The translations under genes were made by a program, and so were the position numbers. Below, one piece after another: positions 34,721 through 47,155 of a stretch of 64,000 nucleotides of DNA. Every line of letters starts with the position of its first letter. The first letter of the stretch is position 1. Under the pieces are notes generated by a model that was not told where the DNA came from, did not search any database, and saw only the letters and a program-made list of their open reading frames with translations. This DNA comes from Saussurea involucrata (lineage: Eukaryota; Streptophyta; Magnoliopsida; Asterales; Asteraceae). The stretch covers positions 48,030,555 through 48,094,554 of the forward strand of contig CM066321.1 in assembly GCA_033807775.1 (NCBI GenBank). Reading direction: 5' to 3'.

Positions 34721-37230
34721 CCCTCAACCCCCTTTATCCCTACTGAACAACCTGACACGGGAGACAATAGGAGAACCGAGGGAGTATTAGGTGATGAGTT
34801 AAAACATGTGAGACGGAGGGAATTGAGGTCGAAAGCGAACCAAGAAAGATTAACCCGTAAAGATAAAGAGGCTTGTGAGCGACCCCACACCAGTGTCACC
34901 CGGGTAGCCACATCTACTATCCCGTCTCATCCATTGGGACGGGTTATTGTAGAAGCCGTCATGGACCCAGCGACGCAATTGCACAACCTCCTCAGCCACT
35001 CACTCGTCTCTCAAAAGACGGTTGTTTCAACTTCTCACGGGGATGAAGCACAACTTCTACCGGTCTCTCAATCGGAGAGTACTGGTATTGAAACAAGAGA
35101 CCAGCAGCCCCTAGTCTCGACTTCTTTCAGTGCACCATTGAGTCTAGAGCCACTTGAATTATTACATTCTTCGGCTAGGACACATGATGAGACTCACCAA
35201 ATCGATGCTCTTCGTGACTCGATCGGAACTTCCGTAGTGTCTCCGCCTTTAAGCGGAACGCAATGATCGGAAGGAAATCCTACCATGACTACCCCTGTGC
35301 CAACCGTGAACGTTGGTGGCTCTACCTCTAAGGTTGATGCCTCGATGGATGCTCTAAGTGACCCCGAAGTTATTTTGCCAGACTTTGTGTCGAAGGGATA
35401 TCTGGACGGCGCCCTAAAGGCCGTCCGCGAGGCCATGGAGCAGCGTTTCACCAATGAGCTCGACAAACTGAAGACTTTGATCAAAGGTAAAGGGAAGATG
35501 GTCGAACCTGAAACTACACCGACACCACCATCGGCTCCCGTTCAGCCAAATCTTTCGGTGGACACCCTAAAAACTATGCTTCTAGCTCAGCTGCTCCAGT
35601 AATCCGAAACCGACGCCTCTACCGAGGCAGACCTGATCTCCGTTCTGAAATCACAGGTCAATGCTCCTTCGTCATCCATCACTGCTAGATTGGACCAGCT
35701 TGACACGACTCTGAAGGACATTCAACAGGCACTCAAAACGCTTTCCGAGAGAGTCGCCTCCGTCGAAGACACTTGCAAGAGTCAAGCTGGCAGACTCAAG
35801 AGAAGGAACGATGACCAGGATGATCCTGATCATCGTGAGGGGGGAGAACAAGAGACAACGATTAACTGAGTCCGTCTCAATCATACCTAAAGCTACTGTG
35901 GTTCAACCAGAACCTTCAATTGCGGAAACTACAACTGAAGAACAACCCGAAGCCGAGTTGCCCTTAATCGAGATGGTAATAGATATGGACATCTCCGATG
36001 ACGAAGACCCGATGGTTGAAAAGACCGAGGGATCATCACAGGAATTGGTCAACTTTTATACATCAGATGGGTCAACAATCAATCTTATTGATCCAAACAC
36101 CGAGATCGACTCGGAGACCGAAAATGCATGGTACAAAAAAGCCGCCAGTGCTGTAAATCTCCAGGTAAACCTGATCTTCCCTACTGATGAAGACGATAAT
36201 GTTGACTACGACCAATTTCTGCTTCAAAATCTGTATGGTACACCCGTTCACTCTGCTCAAGCCGCCGAAACTTCTACAAGACCCGAGACTACAGCTGCTG
36301 AAATTCCGACATCTCCTCAGCTACCGACAACTTCTGATCTTTCTCCTCCTCAACAGCAACAGATCCGATGGGAGAAGATCACGATATTTATTCCTCACCT
36401 GGAGGAATCTCTCAAAAGGCTGTTCGTGCATAGGTTACGCCCTATCGAGCCTACTTTTTGCATTGGTATTTATAGTTCCAACCCAGAATACCAAAGCCAG
36501 TACATAAATGCAATGAAGCGGTGTCTGCCAGTTTGCCAAGTCCGAACAAAGCACAAGATCACCGAAGTGCTCAACATACAAACAGGTAGAATTCTGAAAG
36601 TTATGTTTCCCATCTTCACCGTCCGACGAGAAGACGGAAATGAATGGATATTTTCCGAAGCCGACTTCAAGAATCTACGACCGTTCGACTTCTATGCTAT
36701 ACTGAAAGACCTCAGAACCAGAACTATCCGACCACTTCAAGTAACCAAAGCGCTCGAAGTTGTTCGTCGATTCCTAGTCCATACCATCATGATGTCCTAT
36801 CTCACGGACTTCCAAATGGCAATTGAGAAAAAGCTAAGAAGGTAACCTGATAAAGCCGAATCTGAAAGCGCCCGAACTGAAGATGTATCCCGAGAACGCA
36901 CTGCTTCTGGAACCAGAATTTGGGATAGTCTACATCAACGATCAGAATAAAAAGAGATTTCTTCGCTTCAGTCAGGTAGACAGATTCTGCGATGGCACGC
37001 TCTTCAAAGCTCAAGATGCTCTTTGAAGAATCATCACGTATGAATCCAAAAATCAAAAGGTTTCGTATGTTCCCAATCCAAATGAAACAACCGCTCGAAA
37101 AGCCTTAGAAGTGATTGAAGAACGCATCGACTATCGCCGCGCCATATGAATGTTCAAGGTACACTTTGCGCTTCGAAAGAGATACGTTAATAACTGGTAT
37201 GAACTCGAACTTCGATTCAAAGGGGGAGAA

Positions 37231-37511
37231 TGTTAGGGCAATTAATGTGTTGAATAGAAGTTCAAGGGCTTGTTTGTAATTCTTTATTTTGAGCCTAGTT
37301 AGTGAATGGGCCGTGGGCTTGTTACCTCGGGCCCGACATATATAATGTTTTGTTTAGCCTTTGTTTTAGGCTAGTTGTCATTTTAGCTTTCCTAAACATA
37401 TTGTAAACTCTATGATTATTGAAAGCAAATTGGATGACCAGTTGAAATCATAACCATTGTTATTCATCTATTGATTTCATCATTGTTCGTTGCACGGATC
37501 TGAGACTCATA
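37231..37511 (+). repeat. 3' LTR of S (281 bp)
   Basis: Starts TGTTAGGGCAATTAATG after the polypurine tract AGGGGGAGAA. The same length as the 5' LTR. Confidence 0.9.
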
Positions 37512-37815
37512 GTATTGAATACTGATGGTAGAATTGAAGAAGTTTATGCTGGAAATAGAGTTGAAATAGCTCAAGTGGGAGAGAAAAGAAAGTGGGAGGA
37601 TAGATCAGAACCTTGCCAAAAGTCGGAAACTGTTGCTAAGAATCATTGTATTGAATCCCGTCGAGAAACCATATTGTGTCTGAAATGTTTCAAGTGCGGA
37701 GAAACTGGCCACACGATTAAAAACTGTCATATTCAAGGGTCAACCTGCTATGAGTGCAAGAAGCCTGGTCATTACCGAAGGGACTGCCCGAAGCTGAAGA
37801 ATAGTGGAAATCAAG

Positions 37816-39869
37816 AGAGGAAATTCAATACTCCAAAAACAACGGTTGAAAGTTTTAGTGACGACGGAAGAAGCTAAGGAATCGACGGGTGTGCTTTTGA
37901 TATTTTGGTAATCGTATACATGCATGAGTATTATGTATTAGTGTGCTAGCTTGTTTTGTTGAACTTTAATCTTTGATTGAAGTTAACTCTACCAGTTACT
38001 ATTATGGATGATGCTTTAATAGTTGGTATAGTAAAGGAGAGTTTCCAACCCTTGAAAATTCCTGAGTAGAAGCGGGAGAATTTAGCAGCTATTGAATTGT
38101 TTTATTTGACGATCTCTTCAAATGAAAATTTTACTGCATTGATGTCTTCTCGAAGATGAACTGGTACCAAGTAGCAGATAAGATGGACAGTCAAATCTAC
38201 TATTGGTCTAAAATCAAAAGGCTAGTCTCCAGTAGAGGTTATGACCCAACCCGATTAGGGACTAGTTTGTCTCCTGATAATCAAGTTTTAGAAATAAGTT
38301 TGTTGGGGGAATTTCGATTTTAAAATTTTAATCAGGAAATAGAGGCTGAACGAGTAGAGCTTTGACTAATACCCAAAGGAGACCAATAGAAATTTATGTT
38401 GTTTCCAAGTTGGGGAGCGAGAAATGGAAAAAGAATCACCGTGGAAACATCATAGAAGTGTTAAGGTGGTTTAACTAAAAGAGGATATGTAGAACGAATA
38501 TCCTCATCTAAATATTTTACTTGATTTCGGGGACGAAATCATTTTCAAGTTGGGGAGATTTGTAACACCCCGAATTTTCGTGATATTTTAATTAATATAA
38601 ATGGGGTCTTTTTGTAATTTAGTCTAAGTTGTGGACTTTTTATAATTATAAACTCCAGGGTTGATTTTGTAATTTGACCAAAGTTTAAAGTTAATATTGA
38701 AATTAACTTAAGGGACTGTTTGGTCATTTGTGGAAAGTTGAGAATACCTTAAGAGAGGGTAAGTTGATTGAGATATTCATCTTAATCAGTTTTTAAGAGT
38801 CGGTCAAGTGAGAGCAGAGGAAGAAAGAAAGAAGAGAAGGAGAAGTTACGATTTTGGATGTGTGGTAAGGGTTATACAATCTTCTTCTTTTATCTCTTAA
38901 TCAGTTTTGGAATTTCAATCTGTATTACCTCTCAATAGGCTACTGAATTGATTTGGAAAAGGTTGGAATCAGTTCGAGTCAGAATTGTTTATCCAGGTGA
39001 GTTCATTCTTTCATTTTGAAATTTAACAGCTGAAATTGAAGCATGTTTAGTACCTAAACTGTCTGAATAAAATGATATGTCTGTATGGAAACGAATCGAT
39101 CAGTAAATGGTATTTTTAGATGAATTTTTGGAGTTAATTTGATGAGAATTGAACGAGTCCGTAGCGAAGTCCCGGTATTAAGGAAAATTCCGGAAATGAA
39201 TTGGTTCCGGTATTGAATTGGATCCGGAATTGGACCGGATCCGGAATGGGTATTGAATTCCGGAAATGGACTGGATCCGGAATTGGATTGGATTCCGGAA
39301 TGGACCGAATCCGGAATTATTTTGGTTGGGTTCCGGTAATTAAACTTCCGGGAATGGGCCTCGCATGGAATCCGGTAATTAAGATCCGTAATAGGTTTTG
39401 TTTGGGATTCCAGTAAATAAACCGGAATTGGGTTTCTTTCAAGTGGATCCGGAATCAATTATTAATATTACCGAAAGTTAGGCTTGGGCAAATGGGTACC
39501 GAAATTATTAATTCAAACCCGGAATTGGGCCTTACATTTGGGGTACCGGGACTAGAAACCGGAATTGGTTGTATGTCCTTTGGATCCGGTATTTTTAATT
39601 TATCGGAAGTTGGGCTGAAGCCCGGATTGCATTAATATTACCGGAAGTTGGGCCTTGGCACATGGATCCGGAACTAACAACAACAATTACCGGAAGTTGG
39701 GCTTGGTACATAGAATCCGAAAGTTGGGCCTTTGAGCCCAACAAATAATTATATTAGGTATTGGACTCCATTCATATGTAGTTAATTCTGAAAATTAATT
39801 TTGGGGTCCAGTATGGTTTTTATTTTAACGCGAATTCTATTGAAATTATTATCTAATGTTGGAATCGAG
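37816..39869 (+). repeat. G tandem unit 1 (2054 bp)
   Basis: The unit is the end of the G interior (gag tail, hairpin, polypurine tract) plus the first 1309 bp of the LTR (from 38561). At 39869/39870 the LTR is cut and joined back to the gag tail. Confidence 0.92.
38523..38540 (+). other. Hairpin before polypurine tract (G)
   Basis: GATTTCG and CGAAATC pair around GGGA. Copies lie at 40577-40594, 42630-42647 and 44684-44701. Followed by AAGTTGGGGAGATT and the LTR start. Confidence 0.65.
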
Positions 39870-41922
39870 AGAGGAAATTCAATACTCCAAAAACAACGGT
39901 TGAAAGTTTTAGTGACGACGGAAGAAGCTAAGGAATCGACGGGTGTGCTTTTGATATTTTGGTAATCGTATACATGCATGAGTATTATGTATTAGTGTGC
40001 TAGCTTGTTTTGTTGAACTTTAATCTTTGATTGAAGTTAACTCTACCAGTTACTATTATGGATGATGCTTTAATAGTTGGTATAGTAAAGGAGAGTTTCC
40101 AACCCTTGAAAATTCCTGAGTAGAAGCGGGAGAATTTAGCAGCTATTGAATTGTTTTATTTGACGATCTCTTCAAATGAAAATTTTACTGCATTGATGTG
40201 TTCTCGAAGATGAACTGGTACCAAGTAGCAGATAAGATGGACAGTCAAATCTACTATTGGTCTAAAATCAAAAGGCTAGTCTCCAGTAGAGGTTATGACC
40301 CAACCCGATTAGGGACTAGTTTGTCTCCTGATAATCAAGTTTTAGAAATAAGTTTGTTGGGGGAATTTCGATTTTAAAATTTTAATCAGGAAATAGAGGC
40401 TGAACGAGTAGAGCTTTGACTAATACCCAAAGGAGACCAATAGAAATTTATGTTGTTTCCAAGTTGGGGAGCGAGAAATGGAAAAAGAATCACCGTGGAA
40501 ACATCATAGAAGTGTTAAGGTGGTTTAACTAAAAGAGGATATGTAGAACGAATATCCTCATCTAAATATTTTACTTGATTTCGGGGACGAAATCATTTTC
40601 AAGTTGGGGAGATTTGTAACACCCCAAATTTTCGTGATATTTTAATTAATATAAATGGGGTCTTTTTGTAATTTAGTCTAAGTTGTGGACTTTTTATAAT
40701 TATAAACTCCAGGGTTGATTTTGTAATTTGACCAAAGTTTAAAGTTAATATTGAAATTAACTTAAGGGACTGTTTGGTCATTTGTGGAAAGTTGAGAATA
40801 CCTTAAGAGAGGGTAAGTTGATTGAGATATTCATCTTAATCAGTTTTTAAGAGTCGGTCAAGTGAGAGCAGAGGAAGAAAGAAAGAAGAGAAGGAGAAGT
40901 TACGATTTTGGATGTGTGGTAAGGGTTATACAATCTTCTTCTTTTATCTCTTAATCAGTTTTGGAATTTCAATCTGTATTACCTCTCAATAGGCTACTGA
41001 ATTGATTTGGAAAAGGTTGGAATCAGTTCGAGTCAGAATTGTTTATCCAGGTGAGTTCATTCTTTCATTTTGAAATTTAACAGCTGAAATTGAAGCATGT
41101 TTAGTACCTAAACTGTCTGAATAAAATGATATGTCTGTATGGAAACGAATCGATCAGTAAATGGTATTTTTAGATGAATTTTTGGAGTTAATTTGATGAG
41201 AATTGAACGAGTCCGTAGCGAAGTCCCGGTATTAAGGAAAATTCCGGAAATGAATTGGTTCCGGTATTGAATTGGATCCGGAATTGGACCGGATCCGGAA
41301 TGGGTATTGAATTCCGGAAATGGACTGGATCCGGAATTGGATTGGATTCCGGAATGGACCGAATCCGGAATTATTTTGGTTGGGTTCCGGTAATTAAACT
41401 TCCGGGAATGGGCCTCGCATGGAATCCGGTAATTAAGATCCGTAATAGGTTTTGTTTGGGATTCCAGTAAATAAACCGGAATTGGGTTTCTTTCAAGTGG
41501 ATCCGGAATCAATTATTAATATTACCGAAAGTTAGGCTTGGGCAAATGGGTACCGAAATTATTAATTCAAACCCGGAATTGGGCCTTACATTTGGGGTAC
41601 CGGGACTAGAAACCGGAATTGGTTGTATGTCCTTTGGATCCGGTATTTTTAATTTATCGGAAGTTGGGCTGAAGCCCGGATTGCATTAATATTACCGGAA
41701 GTTGGCCTTGGCACATGGATCCGGAACTAACAACAACAATTACCGGAAGTTGGGCTTGGTACATAGAATCCGAAAGTTGGGCCTTTGAGCCCAACAAATA
41801 ATTATATTAGGTATTGGACTCCATTCATATGTAGTTAATTCTGAAAATTAATTTTGGGGTCCAGTATGGTTTTTATTTTAACGCGAATTCTATTGAAATT
41901 ATTATCTAATGTTGGAATCGAG
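39870..41922 (+). repeat. G tandem unit 2 (2053 bp)
   Basis: Almost identical to unit 1. A single base is missing near 41705. The LTR start is at 40615. Confidence 0.92.
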
Positions 41923-43976
41923 AGAGGAAATTCAATACTCCAAAAACAACGGTTGAAAGTTTTAGTGACGACGGAAGAAGCTAAGGAATCGACGGGTGTG
42001 CTTTTGATATTTTGGTAATCGTATACATGCATGAGTATTATGTATTAGTGTGCTAGCTTGTTTTGTTGAACTTTAATCTTTGATTGAAGTTAACTCTACC
42101 AGTTACTATTATGGATGATGCTTTAATAGTTGGTATAGTAAAGGAGAGTTTCCAACCCTTGAAAATTCCTGAGTAGAAGCGGGAGAATTTAGCAGCTATT
42201 GAATTGTTTTATTTGACGATCTCTTCAAATGAAAATTTTACTGCATTGATGTGTTCTCGAAGATGAACTGGTACCAAGTAGCAGATAAGATGGACAGTCA
42301 AATCTACTATTGGTCTAAAATCAAAAGGCTAGTCTCCAGTAGAGGTTATGACCCAACCCGATTAGGGACTAGTTTGTCTCCTGATAATCAAGTTTTAGAA
42401 ATAAGTTTGTTGGGGGAATTTCGATTTTAAAATTTTAATCAGGAAATAGAGGCTGAACGAGTAGAGCTTTGACTAATACCCAAAGGAGACCAATAGAAAT
42501 TTATGTTGTTTCCAAGTTGGGGAGCGAGAAATGGAAAAAGAATCACCGTGGAAACATCATAGAAGTGTTAAGGTGGTTTAACTAAAAGAGGATATGTAGA
42601 ACGAATATCCTCATCTAAATATTTTACTTGATTTCGGGGACGAAATCATTTTCAAGTTGGGGAGATTTGTAACACCCCGAATTTTCGTGATATTTTAATT
42701 AATATAAATGGGGTCTTTTTGTAATTTAGTCTAAGTTGTGGACTTTTTATAATTATAAACTCCAGGGTTGATTTTGTAATTTGACCAAAGTTTAAAGTTA
42801 ATATTGAAATTAACTTAAGGGACTGTTTGGTCATTTGTGGAAAGTTGAGAATACCTTAAGAGAGGGTAAGTTGATTGAGATATTCATCTTAATCAGTTTT
42901 TAAGAGTCGGTCAAGTGAGAGCAGAGGAAGAAAGAAAGAAGAGAAGGAGAAGTTACGATTTTGGATGTGTGGTAAGGGTTATACAATCTTCTTCTTTTAT
43001 CTCTTAATCAGTTTTGGAATTTCAATCTGTATTACCTCTCAATAGGCTACTGAATTGATTTGGAAAAGGTTGGAATCAGTTCGAGTCAGAATTGTTTATC
43101 CAGGTGAGTTCATTCTTTCATTTTGAAATTTAACAGCTGAAATTGAAGCATGTTTAGTACCTAAACTGTCTGAATAAAATGATATGTCTGTATGGAAACG
43201 AATCGATCAGTAAATGGTATTTTTAGATGAATTTTTGGAGTTAATTTGATGAGAATTGAACGAGTCCGTAGCGAAGTCCCGGTATTAAGGAAAATTCCGG
43301 AAATGAATTGGTTCCGGTATTGAATTGGATCCGGAATTGGACCGGATCCGGAATGGGTATTGAATTCCGGAAATGGACTGGATCCGGAATTGGATTGGAT
43401 TCCGGAATGGACCGAATCCGGAATTATTTTGGTTGGGTTCCGGTAATTAAACTTCCGGGAATGGGCCTCGCATGGAATCCGGTAATTAAGATCCGTAATA
43501 GGTTTTGTTTGGGATTCCAGTAAATAAACCGGAATTGGGTTTCTTTCAAGTGGATCCGGAATCAATTATTAATATTACCGAAAGTTAGGCTTGGGCAAAT
43601 GGGTACCGAAATTATTAATTCAAACCCGGAATTGGGCCTTACATTTGGGGTACCGGGACTAGAAACCGGAATTGGTTGTATGTCCTTTGGATCCGGTATT
43701 TTTAATTTATCGGAAGTTGGGCTGAAGCCCGGATTGCATTAATATTACCGGAAGTTGGGCCTTGGCACATGGATCCGGAACTAACAACAACAATTACCGG
43801 AAGTTGGGCTTGGTACATAGAATCCGAAAGTTGGGCCTTTGAGCCCAACAAATAATTATATTAGGTATTGGACTCCATTCATATGTAGTTAATTCTGAAA
43901 ATTAATTTTGGGGTCCAGTATGGTTTTTATTTTAACGCGAATTCTATTGAAATTATTATCTAATGTTGGAATCGAG
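41923..43976 (+). repeat. G tandem unit 3 (2054 bp)
   Basis: Almost identical to unit 2. The LTR start is at 42668. Confidence 0.92.
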
Positions 43977-46900
43977 AGAGGAAATTCAATACTCCAAAAA
44001 CAACGGTTGAAAGTTTTAGTGACGACGGAAGAAGCTAAGGAATCGACGGGTGTGCTTTTGATATTTTGGTAATCGTATACATGCATGAGTATTATGTATT
44101 AGTGTGCTAGCTTGTTTTGTTGAACTTTAATCTTTGATTGAAGTTAACTCTACCAGTTACTATTATGGATGATGCTTTAATAGTTGGTATAGTAAAGGAG
44201 AGTTTCCAACCCTTGAAAATTCCTGAGTAGAAGCGGGAGAATTTAGCAGCTATTGAATTGTTTTATTTGACGATCTCTTCAAATGAAAATTTTACTGCAT
44301 TGATGTGTTCTCGAAGATGAACTGGTACCAAGTAGCAGATAAGATGGACAGTCAAATCTACTATTGGTCTAAAATCAAAAGGCTAGTCTCCAGTAGAGGT
44401 TATGACCCAACCCGATTAGGGACTAGTTTGTCTCCTGATAATCAAGTTTTAGAAATAAGTTTGTTGGGGGAATTTCGATTTTAAAATTTTAATCAGGAAA
44501 TAGAGGCTGAACGAGTAGAGCTTTGACTAATACCCAAAGGAGACCAATAGAAATTTATGTTGTTTCCAAGTTGGGGAGCGAGAAATGGAAAAAGAATCAC
44601 CGTGGAAACATCATAGAAGTGTTAAGGTGGTTTAACTAAAAGAGGATATGTAGAACGAATATCCTCATCTAAATATTTTACTTGATTTCGGGGACGAAAT
44701 CATTTTCAAGTTGGGGAGATTTGTAACACCCCGAATTTTCGTGATATTTTAATTAATATAAATGGGGTCTTTTTGTAATTTAGTCTAAGTTGTGGACTTT
44801 TTATAATTATAAACTCCAGGGTTGATTTTGTAATTTGACCAAAGTTTAAAGTTAATATTGAAATTAACTTAAGGGACTGTTTGGTCATTTGTGGAAAGTT
44901 GAGAATACCTTAAGAGAGGGTAAGTTGATTGAGATATTCATCTTAATCAGTTTTTAAGAGTCGGTCAAGTGAGAGCAGAGGAAGAAAGAAAGAAGAGAAG
45001 GAGAAGTTACGATTTTGGATGTGTGGTAAGGGTTATACAATCTTCTTCTTTTATCTCTTAATCAGTTTTGGAATTTCAATCTGTATTACCTCTCAATAGG
45101 CTACTGAATTGATTTGGAAAAGGTTGGAATCAGTTCGAGTCAAAATTGTTTATCCAGGTGAGTTCATTCTTTCATTTTGAAATTTAACAACTGAAATTGA
45201 AGCATGTTTAGTACCTAAACTGTCTGAATAAAATGATATGTCTGTATGGAAACGAATTGATCAGTAAATGGTATTTTTAGATGAATTTTTGGAGTTAATT
45301 TGATGAGAATTGAACGAGTCCGTAGCGAAGTCCCGGTATTAAGGAAAATTCCGGAACTGGGTTGGGTTCCGAAAATGAATTGGTTCCGGTATTGAATTGG
45401 ATCCGGAATTGGACCGAATCCGGAATGGGTATTGAATTCCGGAAATGGATTGGATCCAGAATTGGATTGGATTCCGGAATGGACCGAATCCGGAATTATT
45501 TTGGTTGGGTTCCGGTAATTAAACTTCCGGGAATGGGCCTCGCATGGAATCCGGTAATTAAGATCCGGAATAGGTATTGTTTGGGGTTCCGGTAAATAAA
45601 CCGGAATTGGGTTTCTTTCAAGTGGATCCGGAATCAATTATTAATATTACCGAAAGTTAGGCTTGGGCAAATGGGTACCGAAATTATTAATTCAAACCCG
45701 GAATTGGGCCTTACATTTGGGGTACCGGGACAAGAAACCGGAATTGGTTTTATGTCCTTTGGATCCGGTATTTTTAATTTATCGGAAGTTGGGCTGAAGC
45801 CCGGATTGCATTAATATTACCGGAAGTTGGGCGTTGGCACATGGATCCGGAACTAACAACAACAATTACCGGAAGTTGGGCTTGGTACATAGAATCCGAA
45901 AGTTAGGCCTTTGAGCCCAGCAAATAATTATATTAGGTATTGGACTCCATTCATATGTAGTTAATTCTGAAAACTAATTTTGGGGTCCAGTATGGTTTTT
46001 ATTTTAACGCGAATTCTATTGAAATTATTATCTAATGTTGGAATCGAGGTTTCGGAATATTTTCAAAATATAATTTTAGAAGGAGAACATTTGAGGGTAC
46101 AATAAGTATCCGGTGTTTCTAGGATTGGAAGTGTTATGGAATGCAGTGTGATATGTTTAGATACGTATACATTATTAAGTGTAATGGATCCATAGGCACT
46201 TATAGTAATTGTAACGTGGAATAGACCAGGTTCTCAATGGTAATTCCCGTTGGCCTATAATGTGGATTGTTAATCCCATTTCGGGAGGCGATAGCCTATA
46301 ATGTGGATTGTTAATCCCATTTCGGGGGCGATAACCTATAATGTGGATTGTTAATCCCATTTCGAGAGGTGATAAGAAATTATTGAATAGGCAAAGTAGA
46401 ATTGCTATTCATATTGACCGTAGTGAATAGGCGATGTTTAGTTGCTATTCGTAATTGAGTTATGAAAACGTGAATTAGATAAAGTGTAAGTGTTGTTTTC
46501 ACTTGCTTTAGGTGGATTAGAAATAGGCAATATATAAGTGCCATTTCTGCTTACATTCCAAGAAAAGGTATGGCGATTGAATGTAAGTCCTTAGACTAGA
46601 TCGATAAGCTAAAATCCATGATGATTCTTAGTAAGCTTCCAAATATGATGATATGACTTTCTGAATGATAGTCATACTCATGGGATCGGGTATGTTCCCG
46701 TCATTACGAGACGAGTACGAGTACGGTAAGAATGGTGACAAACTATATTTGTTTATAAGCTTTGAATATCTGAATTTCAGGGCTGTTAATGTTTTAAATT
46801 GGAATTGGATGTTCTCACTAGGCGTAAGCCTAATCGTTCATGTTCAATTTTCTTACCAGGTACGAACTCAGGGAAGTAATGGGATATGGGATGATAGCTT

Positions 46901-47155
46901 TTGGAGTATTCAACTTTCGAGATAAGCGGAGAATTTAGCTACCGCAATAAGGCTTTATGATGGTTTGCTTAGATAACCCAGTTAATCTAATTATAGTTGA
47001 CATGATTAGATTAATAGATTATTTGAAGAAGTCATTATTTGTAAATATGAACCCTCATAGTTAGTTCTCTTCTTATATATTTAAAGTTTGGATGTTATTC
47101 CGTATTGTCTTGTTAAAATTTGAGGTTCAAATTGGCCATGATTTTAGGATGTTAC
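43977..47155 (+). repeat. G unit 4 with full 3' LTR
   Basis: Gag tail and polypurine tract again, then the complete 3' LTR from 44722. The LTR's last base is at 59060, beyond element H. In its LTR part this copy differs from units 1-3 at several sites and keeps a short segment (CTGGGTTGGGTTCC) at about 45357-45370 that the 5' LTR also has and units 1-3 lack. Confidence 0.9.

Larger units (their letters stand above)
31539..37234 (+). pseudogene. Very long extra 3' ORF of S (function unknown)
   Basis: Starts at the ATG at 31539 (MADQQQQKNPEE). Parts: 31539-32279 with an aligned, mostly alpha-helical domain (VLYVYQVWLSAQ, PFTLTPESFRRLLSLPE, CLSYRWKGIDQCTGDF); a Pro/Ser/Gly-rich linker to 32902; and after the hAT (34721 on) a hydrophilic, coiled-coil-prone region to about 35860. 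Then in a shifted frame come an acidic stretch, a second conserved domain (36360-36845) and, shifted again, a tail to the polypurine tract. Stops are at 32277, 35264, 35600, 37024 and 37147. The position is that of the Sirevirus env-like ORF, but I see no signal peptide or clear membrane segment. Total about 1270 codons without the hAT. Confidence 0.6.
22234..37511 (+). mobile_element. S: Sirevirus-like Ty1/copia element (15.3 kb)
   Basis: Two 281-bp LTRs flank gag, protease, integrase, reverse transcriptase, RNase H and a very long extra 3' ORF. A cluster of polypurine tracts after pol and the extra ORF are hallmarks of the Sirevirus (SIRE/Maximus) lineage. Target copies are atatt (22229-22233) and gtatt (37512-37516), with one mismatch. 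The LTRs differ at about 9 of 281 sites by eye. A hAT element of 1818 bp sits in its 3' ORF. All genes carry stops, so the copy is dead. Confidence 0.9.
21887..37877 (+). pseudogene. Small gag-like ORF of G, split by copia S
   Basis: Exonic parts are 21887-22233 and 37517-37877. Removing S and one target copy joins both parts in one frame with no internal stop, giving about 235 codons. The first 115 residues are hydrophilic and end in a helix-like stretch (SQIMENMMRVMNAALTQQQE). The second part has two CCHC knuckles (CFKCGETGHTIKNC and CYECKKPGHYRRDC). The capsid-forming central gag domain, normally about 200 residues, is missing. So before S arrived, G may have encoded a short RNA-binding protein. 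After the stop, 37878-38560 has a decayed protease stub (LVNRIHA) and no ORF. Confidence 0.75.
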
